A stretch of DNA of 64,000 nucleotides from CAZPUS01 sp964589825. GTDB lineage: Bacteria > Fibrobacterota > Chitinivibrionia > Chitinivibrionales > WJKA01. The translations under genes and the position numbers were made by a program. Below, in pieces: positions 17,891-27,100 of the stretch (position 1 is the stretch's first letter; each line of letters opens with the position of its first letter). The notes below the pieces were generated by a model. It saw nothing but the letters and a program-made list of their open reading frames with translations, did not search any database and was not told the origin of the DNA. The stretch covers positions 1 to 64,000 of the forward strand of contig CAZPUS010000015.1 in the NCBI GenBank assembly GCA_964589825.1, given 5' to 3'.

Positions 17891-19810
17891 ATGATTCGAC
17901 GAACGAAAACGCGCAGGGCAGCGGTGATGGTCTGTGCTGCAGGGATGCTGGCATCAAGCGCCAGCGGCCGTGCGGCCACCGACTCAAATGCTCATGAAAT
18001 GGACACCGTCTCACTCGGTACCACGGTAATAACCGCAACAAAGAAGCCCGAAAAACAGCAGAATCTCAGCTCTACGGTAAATGTGCTGACAGAAGATGAA
18101 CTCGATATGCTGCAGCCCAGAACCAGTACCGATGCATTACATACCGTCCCGGGCGTTTTCGTGCACAAAACCGGAGCCTTTGGTCGTGCGGATGTCACGA
18201 TTCGCGGGACCGGAGACCGGGGACGTCGTATAATGATCCTGATGGACGGGCGGCCCGCGAAAATGGGTATCTTCGGGTGTACGGTGACGCATTCGATACC
18301 TGCAACCAATGTACGAAGAATCGAGGTGGTCAAAGGTCCCGGTGCGGTAATGTATGGCTCGGATGCCATGGGCGGCGTGGTCAATATCATGCGTAAAAAA
18401 CCGAGTGATCGCCTCGAAATCAATGGGTTCGGTGTCTATGGTACGTACGATACCCGTCATGCGCGTGCGCGTGTGGGCGGTGCGTTCGATACCTGGCACT
18501 ACAGCGTCGCGGGAGATTATCAGCAAAGTGACGGTCATCTTGACAACACGTCCTACCGGGCGGGAGACGGATCGGTACAGGTTGGCTACTCGGTAAATGA
18601 CAATCTCTCGTTCACCCTGAATCAGCACCTTTTCAGCGGCAAAAAACACGAGCCCGGCGCCGCGAAGTTTGATACCACGGCACAAACCTGGTATGTGCCC
18701 GATTCCCCGGCAGATACCGGGTGGAACGAGTATCTGCGGGGTGCGGTGAGTCTCGATATGGATGCAACCATTGGTGGTGTGGCGGTCAATGCGCAGTATA
18801 GTCGCACCATGGGGGAGCACGAATTTTCGGACGGCTGGCATTCACAGGATCATACCGACGGATTTACCGCGCATGCGCGTGCGCTTGTACTGGATATGGA
18901 TTCGTTTGAAAACACCTTGACTACAGGTGTGCAGCTGCGTAATCAGGTGGGTACGTACGTAGCAGGATCGGTTCCCTTTATGGCACAGGATACGACGTTC
19001 TCAAAATACGAAGGTGCCGTGTTTCTGTATGACGAGCAACGAATATTGGAAAGGCTCCTACTCGATGCGGGACTAAGATATACCCATGATGAATCGTATG
19101 GCGGCCATCTTTCATATCGCGGCGGCGCGGTCTATCGTATACATACGGCGCTCAGTGTGCGTGCCAGCGCCGCAACCGGATTTCGCGCACCTCAGATAAA
19201 CGAGCTCTACCTTTTCCCGCCCAAAAATCCGGATCTGGAGCCCGAAGAAAGCGTCAATTACGAAGCCGGGATAACCTTTCATCCTGCGGGAAAGCTCTAT
19301 CTGGATATTGCCGGGTTTTATACCGAAGGAACAGATATGATAGAAAAGGCAGCGGTGTCGGGAATGCCGCCTTTTCAGTTTCAAAACACCGGATCGTTCA
19401 GACGAAAAGGGATTGAAACATCGCTTGCGCTTCAGCTTGCCCCACATACACGGGTTAAAAGCGGCTATACCTGGATCGACCCTTACTCGCACGCACAGGG
19501 ACTCGTGCAGAACAAATACGATTTGAGTATGCACTATGCCGATTCTCTTTTCTCCGCGCTCGTGGGCATGCAGTATCTTTCCAATTATTATGCCGACAAT
19601 GCACAGACGCAGCGAATAGACATGCACGGTGGTATCCCCCTTGTGTATGCACGCAGCAGCTGGAACATATACAAAGGGATATCTCTGTTTGCGCGGGTCG
19701 ATAATGCGCTCGGGCGCAATTATGCACAATTTACCGACCTGCCCACTAGTGCCGGCGTATACCTGATGCCCGGAGTGGATATCTCTGCAGGAATAAAATA
19801 CACCTACTGA
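17891..19810 (+). CDS. TonB-dependent outer-membrane receptor
   Basis: Outer-membrane receptor of 639 aa. Signal peptide, then a TonB-box-like stretch (DTVSLGTTVITATKK), a plug domain (about 45-170, with NVLTEDELDMLQPRTSTDAL, VTIRGTGDRGRRIMILMDG and VVKGPGAVMYGSDAMGGVVN), then a beta-barrel ending in alternating aromatic residues (GIKYTY). These proteins import iron chelates, cobalamin, heme or other metals using the proton motive force. A 27-bp palindrome lies upstream, and an inner-membrane metal ABC transporter follows about 340 bp later across an assembly gap. That pairing suggests a metal uptake route across both membranes; the ligand is unknown. AAGGAGAGGTCT precedes the ATG. Confidence 0.92.
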   Translation: MIRRTKTRRAAVMVCAAGMLASSASGRAATDSNAHEMDTVSLGTTVITATKKPEKQQNLSSTVNVLTEDELDMLQPRTSTDALHTVPGVFVHKTGAFGRADVTIRGTGDRGRRIMILMDGRPAKMGIFGCTVTHSIPATNVRRIEVVKGPGAVMYGSDAMGGVVNIMRKKPSDRLEINGFGVYGTYDTRHARARVGGAFDTWHYSVAGDYQQSDGHLDNTSYRAGDGSVQVGYSVNDNLSFTLNQHLFSGKKHEPGAAKFDTTAQTWYVPDSPADTGWNEYLRGAVSLDMDATIGGVAVNAQYSRTMGEHEFSDGWHSQDHTDGFTAHARALVLDMDSFENTLTTGVQLRNQVGTYVAGSVPFMAQDTTFSKYEGAVFLYDEQRILERLLLDAGLRYTHDESYGGHLSYRGGAVYRIHTALSVRASAATGFRAPQINELYLFPPKNPDLEPEESVNYEAGITFHPAGKLYLDIAGFYTEGTDMIEKAAVSGMPPFQFQNTGSFRRKGIETSLALQLAPHTRVKSGYTWIDPYSHAQGLVQNKYDLSMHYADSLFSALVGMQYLSNYYADNAQTQRIDMHGGIPLVYARSSWNIYKGISLFARVDNALGRNYAQFTDLPTSAGVYLMPGVDISAGIKYTY

Positions 19811-19879
19811 GGTCTGCCAGGCGTCTGCATTCACGGATACGGCAGTGCACGTGTGCACACCCTTAGTCTCAATGGTATG

Positions 19880-19919
19880 TGCGGATTGCAGCAGATTTCA
19901 TCAAAACAGCCGCTCTAAT
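19880..19919. repeat. Repeat family, partial copy D at the assembly gap
   Basis: GTGCGGATTGCAGCAGATTTCATCAAAACAGCCGCTCTAAT matches one arm of the palindromic family (compare reverse complement of 50285-50312 and the right end at 23811-23830). The rest of the copy is probably lost in or altered by the gap at 19951. Confidence 0.6.
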
Positions 19920-19950
19920 CAGGTGTCGGGTTGAGTACGTACGAAGGCGG
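19896..19950 (+). repeat. 55-bp exact duplicate flanking the gap (left)
   Basis: Identical, base for base, to 20051-20105. The length equals a common assembler k-mer, and the two copies abut the N run on either side, so this is most likely the same genomic sequence placed twice by scaffolding. Confidence 0.8.
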
Positions 19951-20050
19951 NNNNNNNNNNNNNNNNNNNNNNNNNNNNNNNNNNNNNNNNNNNNNNNNNN
20001 NNNNNNNNNNNNNNNNNNNNNNNNNNNNNNNNNNNNNNNNNNNNNNNNNN
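19951..20050. other. Assembly gap of 100 N
   Basis: Exactly 100 unknown bases, the conventional placeholder. Because both flanks are the same 55 bp, the true distance may be negative (simple overlap) or may include an unresolved repeat copy. Any frame running through it is an artefact. Around it, 19811-20152 contains no gene. Confidence 0.97.
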
Positions 20051-20105
20051 TTTCATCAAAACAGCCGCTCTAATCAGGTGTCGGGTTGAGTACGTACGAA
20101 GGCGG
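20051..20105 (+). repeat. 55-bp exact duplicate flanking the gap (right)
   Basis: Second copy of 19896-19950, starting TTTCATCAAAACAGCC and ending ACGTACGAAGGCGG. Confidence 0.8.
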
Positions 20106-20152
20106 CGTCAATCGAACCAATAGGTAGCAAACAGGTAAAAAAGAGGAATTGT

Positions 20153-20998
20153 ATGAAAATAAAACGTGTATCAGGACTTATCGTGTGCTGCCTGCTGCTT
20201 ACAGGCGTATTGAAAACCGGGGTTAAGGCCGAAGCCGGAGCAACAGAGTCCGCAGTGCTGCATGTGGTCGCCACCACAACGCTTCTCGGATCGATAGCAG
20301 ACCGTGTCGGAGCCTCTCGCACACAGGTTACCACACTGGTTCCGGGAGGCATGTGTCCGGGCCATTTCGATCTTTCACCCGGGACGGTCGCCTCACTCGA
20401 AAAAGCGGATATACTTGTCAGGCACGGATTCGAGCGCTGGGTCGACGATCTTCTCGGGAGTGCAGGAAATCGAACGCTTCAGGTGGTTGAAATCAGCGGT
20501 ATGGGCAACTGCATGATTCCTGAAAATTATCATCAGGCAATCGATACGCTTACCGCTGTCTTATGCAGGGCGGATACCGCGCATTGTTCGCGTTACACAC
20601 AATCCGGTGCAACCTACCGCAGGATGGTTACCGATACCCTTCACATGCTCAGAGAGCGTATTGGTCGTCGTTTTGAAGACTATAACGCGATCGCTTCACA
20701 TCACCAGAAAGCGTTTATGGAGTGGCTCGGTTTTTCGGTGGTTGCCACGTTTGGCAGAAAAGATGACATGTCGGCAAATTCCTATATGGATCTTATCGAG
20801 ACAGCCGGAGAAAAAAACGTGGCTCTCGTGGTCGATAATATGCAGAGCGGTCCCGATGTGGGAAAACAGATCGCGAAGGAGACCCCGGCGCATCATATCG
20901 TTCTGAGCAATTTTGTGCTGCACGATTCCTATATCGGTACCGTTATACAGAATGTGACGACAGTCGAAGAGGCTATTCAGCACTATGAACAGCGATAA
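20153..20998 (+). CDS. Metal ABC transporter substrate-binding protein (TroA/ZnuA-like)
   Basis: Periplasmic binding protein of 281 aa in the cluster A-I metal family. After a signal peptide, HVVATTTLLGSIADRVG starts the first lobe and LVPGGMCPGHFDLSPG (His71) supplies the first metal ligand, matching the DPH motif of ZnuA/TroA. Candidate further ligands are the His in ASHHQKAF and the acidic residue in VVDNMQSG. The long His-rich loop typical of ZnuA is missing. It binds Zn, Mn or Fe; the choice is not visible. AGAGGAATTGT precedes the ATG. It overlaps the ATPase gene by 14 bp, so the ABC genes form one operon. Confidence 0.88.
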   Translation: MKIKRVSGLIVCCLLLTGVLKTGVKAEAGATESAVLHVVATTTLLGSIADRVGASRTQVTTLVPGGMCPGHFDLSPGTVASLEKADILVRHGFERWVDDLLGSAGNRTLQVVEISGMGNCMIPENYHQAIDTLTAVLCRADTAHCSRYTQSGATYRRMVTDTLHMLRERIGRRFEDYNAIASHHQKAFMEWLGFSVVATFGRKDDMSANSYMDLIETAGEKNVALVVDNMQSGPDVGKQIAKETPAHHIVLSNFVLHDSYIGTVIQNVTTVEEAIQHYEQR

Positions 20999-21794
20999 AA
21001 TCGTGCTCGATTCCGTATCGGTAAGTTATCGCAGCCATGTGGCGCTGCGCGAGGTGAGTATCCGAATCGAACACCACGGTTTTTATACGGTTATCGGCCC
21101 CAACGGTGCCGGGAAAACGACCTTGCTGACTGCCATAAACGGGTTGGGTCGTATTGTCTCCGGTACGGTCACTTTTTTTGGCATACCACTCAACCGGCGA
21201 ACCGTCAATCAGATACGACGCTCCATAGGCTATGTGCCGCAGCAGAGTACGATCGACCCCAGACTTCCGTTTGTGGTTCACGATGCGGTTGTCATGGGAC
21301 TGTATGCAGCGGCAGGAATGTGTCGGCCCGTGACCGCGCAACAGAGGAAAGCGGCCGACCGCGCACTCGAGATGGTGGGCATGACGTCGTTTCGGGAGAG
21401 GCCGATCGGGCATCTTTCGGGCGGGGAGCGGCAGAAGGTGGCGATCGCCCGCGCGCTGGTCCAGAATCCTTCGGTGCTGCTGCTGGACGAGCCCACTGCA
21501 AATCTCGACCCGTATGCCCAGCATGAGCTCATGCGCATCATTTCGGATGTATATGCATCGACCGAATGTACCGTTATGCTTGTGACGCACGCGCTCAATC
21601 ATATTCCCCGGATATGTACTCATGCGGTTTTTGTCAAATCGGGGAGAATAACCCGGACCGGGCCGTTTAAGGACCTCTGTACGGATGATGCGCTTACCCG
21701 GCTCTACGATTTTCCTATGACCGTGATCGAGGAAGACGGTATCTATTACGCGCATCCGCATGCACCCATAGCCCGGGAGCCTGCTCATGGCTGA
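20985..21794 (+). CDS. Metal ABC transporter ATP-binding protein
   Basis: ATPase subunit of 269 aa. Walker A GPNGAGKTT (38-46), Q-loop in YVPQQSTID, signature LSGGERQKVAIARAL, Walker B VLLLDEPTANLD and switch His in LVTHALNHI. The closest pattern is that of ZnuC/MntB-type subunits. It powers the permease encoded by the next gene, which it overlaps by 8 bp. The central part is more GC-rich than the surroundings. Confidence 0.93.
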   Translation: MNSDKIVLDSVSVSYRSHVALREVSIRIEHHGFYTVIGPNGAGKTTLLTAINGLGRIVSGTVTFFGIPLNRRTVNQIRRSIGYVPQQSTIDPRLPFVVHDAVVMGLYAAAGMCRPVTAQQRKAADRALEMVGMTSFRERPIGHLSGGERQKVAIARALVQNPSVLLLDEPTANLDPYAQHELMRIISDVYASTECTVMLVTHALNHIPRICTHAVFVKSGRITRTGPFKDLCTDDALTRLYDFPMTVIEEDGIYYAHPHAPIAREPAHG

Positions 21795-22602
21795 TATCTT
21801 TTCATATGCATTTATGCAGCGCGCGTTTATGGCAGCCATACTCGGAGGTGGATGCTGCGGTATCGTCGGTGTCTGGGTGGTGATGCTCGGGATCCCATTT
21901 GTGGGAATAGCCATGTCACATGCCGCATTTGCCGGGGCGGTGGTCGGCGTGTTGCTGCACTGGCATCCGCTCGTTATGGCGATGCTCTTTTCACTCGCGT
22001 CTGCTGCAATGGTTGGTCCGGTGGCGGACAGGGGAGAGCTCAACCCGAATGTATCGGTCGGAATTCTTTTTTCGCTGGTTCTGGGTATCGCGTTTCTGGC
22101 AATGGGCTTTATCGAGGGCCCCAAAACACTGGCATTACAGCTGTTATGGGGAAGTATCCTTACCGTGAGTGTAGCTGATGTCGGAATGCTCGCCGGTGCG
22201 ATGGTGTGTACCACGCTTTTTTGTCTTGTGTGGTATAAAGAGATAAAAGCGGTGCTTTTTGATCGGGAACTCGCCCGGGCACTCGGTGTCGCGGAAAAAC
22301 CGATATTCTATATGCTGCTTCTTTTATGCGGCATTACGGTAAGTCTCAATCTCAACACCATTGGCGGGCTTCTGGTGTTCAGCCTGGTCGTCAGTCCCGC
22401 ATCCGCGGCGTATCAGCTTACTTATCGATTGAAGTGGATGTATGTGCTCTCCGTGCTGTTCGCGATCGGCGCCTCACTCGGGGGGCTATTTACTTCATAC
22501 ATATGGGACGTGCCTTCGGGCGCGTCTATTATTATCTGGGCGAGTACGGTTTTTGCCGTGTGTATGCTTTTTTCACCCAAACGCGGGGTAGCTACCGAAT
22601 GA
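21787..22602 (+). CDS. Metal ABC transporter permease (ZnuB/MntC family)
   Basis: Inner-membrane permease of 271 aa with about eight hydrophobic segments. Family blocks are FMQRAFMAAILGGGCCGIVG at the N-terminus, GIAMSHAAFAGAVVG and NLNTIGGLLVFSLVVSPASAAYQL near the C-terminus. It forms the channel for Zn, Mn or Fe with the preceding ATPase and binding protein. Its stop overlaps the start of the methyltransferase gene (ATGA), coupling the two. Confidence 0.92.
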   Translation: MADIFSYAFMQRAFMAAILGGGCCGIVGVWVVMLGIPFVGIAMSHAAFAGAVVGVLLHWHPLVMAMLFSLASAAMVGPVADRGELNPNVSVGILFSLVLGIAFLAMGFIEGPKTLALQLLWGSILTVSVADVGMLAGAMVCTTLFCLVWYKEIKAVLFDRELARALGVAEKPIFYMLLLLCGITVSLNLNTIGGLLVFSLVVSPASAAYQLTYRLKWMYVLSVLFAIGASLGGLFTSYIWDVPSGASIIIWASTVFAVCMLFSPKRGVATE

Positions 22603-23195
22603 ATTCGAGAAGCTATTTTAATGAACGGGCGCATGAATGGGATACGTATATGCCGTCCGAAGAACGGGCGCGTCTCGACGCACTGGTCGATGCGTTCGGT
22701 CTGGCAAAAGGTGCAAAGGTGCTCGATGTGGGCGCGGGCACCGGCATTATGATTCCCTATATTTCCGCACGTATAGGTGAGTCCGGAAAGGTTGTGGCAG
22801 TCGACTGTGCCGAAAAAATGATGATCCGGGCGGCGCGCAAATATCCGGGGGGCCAATACGGCTACTGTGCTGCAGATATTCACGCAATGCCGCTGCGCGA
22901 GGCCTGGTTCGATACGGTCCTCTGTTTTAACTGTTTCCCGCATTTTGACGACAAGATGCAGGCGCTTGTTATCATGAAATCGCTACTTGTACCAGGCGGG
23001 GAAGTGATAGTGGCTCATTCGGCATCCCGGGAGTATATCAATGCACTGCATAACGAGATAGACGATGTGGTAAAAGATGACAGAATTCCTGCACGGGCGA
23101 ATATGCGGCAACTGTTCGAGCACGCGGGGCTTGAGCGTATCAGTATACATGAAGGTACGGACCGCTATTGCGCACGCGGGAGAAAAACGGGGTAA
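22599..23195 (+). CDS. Class I SAM-dependent methyltransferase
   Basis: Methyltransferase of 198 aa. Motif I is KVLDVGAGTGIMIPYI (40-55), motif II the acidic VVAVDCAEKMM, and LVPGGEVIVAHS the post-III block; it resembles the UbiE/Methyltransf_11 group. The ATG at 22599 overlaps the permease stop. A longer reading of this frame into the permease gene has no ribosome site. Attached to a metal-uptake operon, it might modify a metallophore or a metal-binding small molecule, or be a metalloid (arsenic-type) methyltransferase; this is inference only. Confidence 0.85.
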   Translation: MNSRSYFNERAHEWDTYMPSEERARLDALVDAFGLAKGAKVLDVGAGTGIMIPYISARIGESGKVVAVDCAEKMMIRAARKYPGGQYGYCAADIHAMPLREAWFDTVLCFNCFPHFDDKMQALVIMKSLLVPGGEVIVAHSASREYINALHNEIDDVVKDDRIPARANMRQLFEHAGLERISIHEGTDRYCARGRKTG

Positions 23196-23211
23196 AGACT
23201 TTGATTGGCTC

Positions 23212-23658
23212 TTACCGGATCGTATCGCTTATCGCCGCGCTCATAGAGGCAGGGAACGCGACAATTATGGTGCGTTTGAGCGAAAGCACCGTTTGTGTGT
23301 CCCAGTTACATTTCTGAATGATGGTAAGCAGAAGTCCAACAAGAAAAAGAGAGCAGAAATAGGTTGCCAGTACGCGTGTAATGTATTCAAAATAATTGGT
23401 GCGAATATTGTAACGATAAAAATTGAAATAATCGAAAAACGCGATAAACACCAGCGAAATACTACCCAGCAACAGCACATTCGAAAGGGGCAGTTGGGCT
23501 CCAAGCTGCCAGGTCTCTTCTGTAAATGCGACCGGTACGGCGAGTACCGATGCACCGACAATGACCTGCATAAGATCGCGAGGACGAAAAGGTACGGCAA
23601 TGGCACCACGCAGGCGCTGGGTAAGAATTCGCGTGCGTTCGTTGGGAGTTGATTTCAT
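23212..23658 (-). CDS. DUF2391 integral membrane protein
   Basis: Membrane protein of 148 aa. Four hydrophobic segments are seen: VGASVLAVPVAFTEETW, LLLGSISLVFIAFFDYF, VLATYFCSLFLVGLLLTII and RTIIVAFPASMSAAI. FRPRDLMQVIVGA...FTEETW and the ending ASMSAAISDTIR match the DUF2391/TIGR02587 family, whose function is unknown. I start it at ATG 23658 (GAGGATATCCGGTTT upstream); the longer frame reading through 23934 runs across a dispersed repeat and is not real. It converges with the methyltransferase gene, leaving 16 bases between. Confidence 0.8.
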   Translation of the reverse strand: MKSTPNERTRILTQRLRGAIAVPFRPRDLMQVIVGASVLAVPVAFTEETWQLGAQLPLSNVLLLGSISLVFIAFFDYFNFYRYNIRTNYFEYITRVLATYFCSLFLVGLLLTIIQKCNWDTQTVLSLKRTIIVAFPASMSAAISDTIR

Positions 23659-23739
23659 AAACCGGATATCCTCGGGCACAAGGGCAAGGGCCGGGTGAAA
23701 CGACGCATAATAAGGAGCTTTTTTCTTTTTATTAACACT

Positions 23740-23830
23740 TGATGAGACAACCAATAAGGTTGCCGCATGGTTTTCGAGAACACAATAGCAGCACGGCTCA
23801 CCGCAGCGTTCATCAAAACAACCGCTCAAT
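23740..23830. repeat. Dispersed near-palindromic repeat, half copy C
   Basis: Holds the central hairpin (GACAACC-AATAA-GGTTGCC) and the full right arm (ATAGCAGCACGGCTCACCGC, then GTTCATCAAAACAACCGCTCAAT). The left arm is missing. It lies upstream of the DUF2391 gene and of the promoter of the giant gene. The rest of 23659-23924 shows nothing else. Confidence 0.7.
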
Positions 23831-23924
23831 GTAGGTAAAAATACATTTTTTGTGGCACGTGTGCAGCCTGAGACTATGGTATGATACCCGCTCTGGATAG
23901 CTGCTGTGGGCGATAATAAAAAAC

Positions 23925-23953
23925 TTGACATCAAGCTCTATTGGGTGTATAAT
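23925..23953 (+). promoter_or_regulatory. Consensus sigma-70 promoter
   Basis: TTGACA (23925-23930) and TATAAT (23948-23953) match both consensus hexamers exactly with the ideal 17-base spacer. Transcription would start near 23960, giving a leader of about 155 bases before the giant surface-protein gene. Confidence 0.85.
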
Positions 23954-24114
23954 ATATAATGTTGAAAAAGGGCAGAAACGGGAGTGCTATATCCGCAATT
24001 ACGGTTTATTTACAATACACGATCTCTTTTACTTCCACACAAAACACAACCCTCTGTATATAGTTATGCATAGGATCCAATTTCCCGGGTAGAAAAGTTA
24101 GAGAAGGGGGTCGA

Positions 24115-27100
24115 ATGGCAGAAAGTAACAGATTAAGGGCGGTACGCGGTTTGTGTATAGCGGTGTGTGCAATAATGTGTGCAACAACCACTTCGTGGTC
24201 CGCAACTACCTACGAAGTTGGTAACGGCAAAACTTACAGTACAATCAGTGGTGCGTTATCTGCAACACCCACCGATTTAACGGGCATGGGTGTACAAACA
24301 ATAAAAGTATATCGTAATGCTATAAACGCGGCGCCATGGGTATATAGCGACGATCTGTTTATTTCCAATTCCGGTGGATCGTCAAGCGATTACATTCATA
24401 TCATGGTGGTCGATTCCAATCGACATCATGGCAAATTGGACAGCGGAGTGGTTCTGACTCCTGCCACGGGACCGCATGGAATTCGAATTCGTACTGCTCA
24501 TACCCGGATATCGGGGCTGCAACTTGAGGGCTGGGGAACAGGGGAGGGGCTTTTTTGTGAGGATTCGAGCCTTATTATTGAGGATATGTTGATCGTTGCA
24601 GACAATACGACAAGCAACGGTATCCTTCTACCGGACACCTCCGGAACAATCGGTGCGATCGTGCGCAACTGCATAATTTACAATACAGGTTCTCACGGGC
24701 TTAAAATACAGGGCAGCACTGTTGCCGCAACAATACAGAACACGACCATATACGGCTGCGGGGGCTATGGGGTCAATGTCGCGATGAGTGCAGTCGTGGA
24801 AATGCAGAATGTGATCTCCATGAACTGTACCAACGGTGATTTCTATAATTCGGGGTCCTGGGCTACGGTGTCGAACAACATGAGTTCCGATGCATCCGCG
24901 CCCGGAACAGGGTCTTTAACAAACATGATGGCGTCAAATCAGTTTAAAAACACATCTGCAGGGGCGGAAGATTTTCATCTCATATCAGGTGCGGATGCGA
25001 TAGATGCCGGAACCGATCTTTCCGCGGTGTTTGATAATGATGCAGATGGACAAAAACGTTCACTGGTAGGTGCGAGTGCATGGGATATGGGTGCGGATGA
25101 ATTTAAAGATACAACGTTTACCGATATCGGATCGGGTGTGACCGGTATTGAATGCAGTGATGTTACCTGGGGTGATTACTTCAATGACGGGGATTTGGAT
25201 ATCTTGATAGCCGGAGAGGATAGTGTGGCTGGTAATTCGAAAATATACCGTAATGACGGCAGCGGGGTTTTTACCGATTTTTCTGCGGCAATCGCAGGTG
25301 TTCAGGGTGCCGATGCTGAGTGGGGTGATTATGACAATGATGGTGATCTTGACCTGGCTATAGCAGGATACAGCAGCTCCGGAAGAATTACCGAAATATA
25401 TCGCAATGATGGTGCAGGGACTTTTACCAACATAGATGCGGCGATCGATTCGACCGGAGAAAGTGCTCTTGCCTGGGGAGATTATGATAATGACGGTGAT
25501 CTCGATTTGCTCGTGACGGGATATGGACAATCAAGCCGAATAGCAAAAATATACCGTAATGACGGGGGAGGTGCATTTGTCGATATCGCTGCTGGCCTGA
25601 CTGGTGTTACATTAGGTTGCGTTGCCTGGGGGGATTATGACAATGACGGGGATCTGGATATCGCACTTACAGGCTATGACGGAGCAGGTGAAGTTTCCAT
25701 AATATACCGCAATGATGGCAACGGCAGTTTCGTTGATATCGGCGCCGGTCTTACCGCGGTAGATCGTAGTTCGATTGACTGGGGTGATTACGATGCAGAT
25801 GGTGATTTGGATTTGGTAATGGCCGGAAATAACAGCAGCAGCGGAAGCGTTGCAAAAGTGTATCGCAACGATGGCAACGGAACTTTTGTCGATATCGGGG
25901 CTGGTATGACAGGGATCGAAGCAGGAACAATCATGTGGGGTGATTATGACAACGATGGTGATCTTGATATCCTCTCTGTAGGAGAGGACAGCAATTACAA
26001 TTATATTCCCAAGCTTTATACAAACGAGGGTAGTGATACATTTACCGGTTTTGGAGCGGGACTGACCGAATTTGACAGCTGTGCCGCCTGGGGAGATTAC
26101 GATAATGACGGAGACCTCGATATACTCGGTGGTGGAAGCGGAGGCTATCTCGTGTATCGTAATAACACCGCCACATCGAATTCGTCTCCGGCTTCTCCTA
26201 CAGGGCTTACTGCAATGGTATCTAAAGATAGTGTCGTTTTGTCATGGAGTCAGTCTACGGATACCGAAACACCTCAGACCGGCTTAACATACAATGTGTA
26301 TGTAGGGAAAAGCCCCGCAGGATGCGAGGTCGTCTCACCAATGGCTGATTCGTCAACCGGATTTCGAAAAATTGTTTCGCTCGGTAATGTCGCTCAGGTA
26401 ACCTCATGGACGATTCAAAACGTGCCGGAGGGAAAATATTACTGGAGTGTACAGAGCATAGATAATTCGTTTTCAGCTTCTTCATTCGCTACAGAGCAAT
26501 CCTTTACTACCGGTTCTCCCCCTGACAACGATATGACACTGGATGCAAAAACGATCGATACCGGTGCGGTCGTGGTCTCCTGGAATCCGTCCGCTATCGA
26601 TTCAACCGATGCAGACAGCGTTGGGATATGGTATAAAACCGCTGATTACCCCGATTCCGCGTATGATCTTTCGGCGATTGCGGGTACCACCTATACGCTC
26701 AATGTGACCTACGACACCCTGCGGGGGTTCAATCCACACACGACATATTATTTTTCCCTCCTGGTGCGGGATTCGGCCGGAAACTGGAGCGACACGACAA
26801 TAACCGCCTGTGATACCGCGTATACCCGCCGTGTTCCAAACAAATGGAAGGGAACCACCAACAGTGACTGGAGTACAGCATCCAACTGGAGTACCGGCGC
26901 AGTACCTCAAAGTGGTGATTCGGTCGTGTTCGACAGCGGTGCACAGAATTGTGTGCTGAGTACCTGGAGCTATACTGGTGATATGGTTTTTACAAGCGGG
27001 TATACGGGGATGTTCGATTTTAATGGCCAGACACTCGAAGTCCGGGGAGGAATGGCCGATTTTCGTTCAGGGGGGACATTTACCGATTCCGGTAGTATAT

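Noticed and set aside
19879..20073. Open frame through the N run
   Set aside because: It exists only because unknown bases contain no stop codons.
20973..22214. 413-codon antisense frame opposite the metal ABC genes
   Set aside because: The plus strand encodes unmistakable ABC ATPase and permease motifs with overlapping genes; this is a shadow in GC-rich sequence.
23659..23934. N-terminal extension of the DUF2391 gene (about 92 more codons)
   Set aside because: It runs through the dispersed repeat, is Cys-rich and without family match, and a good ribosome site precedes ATG 23658.
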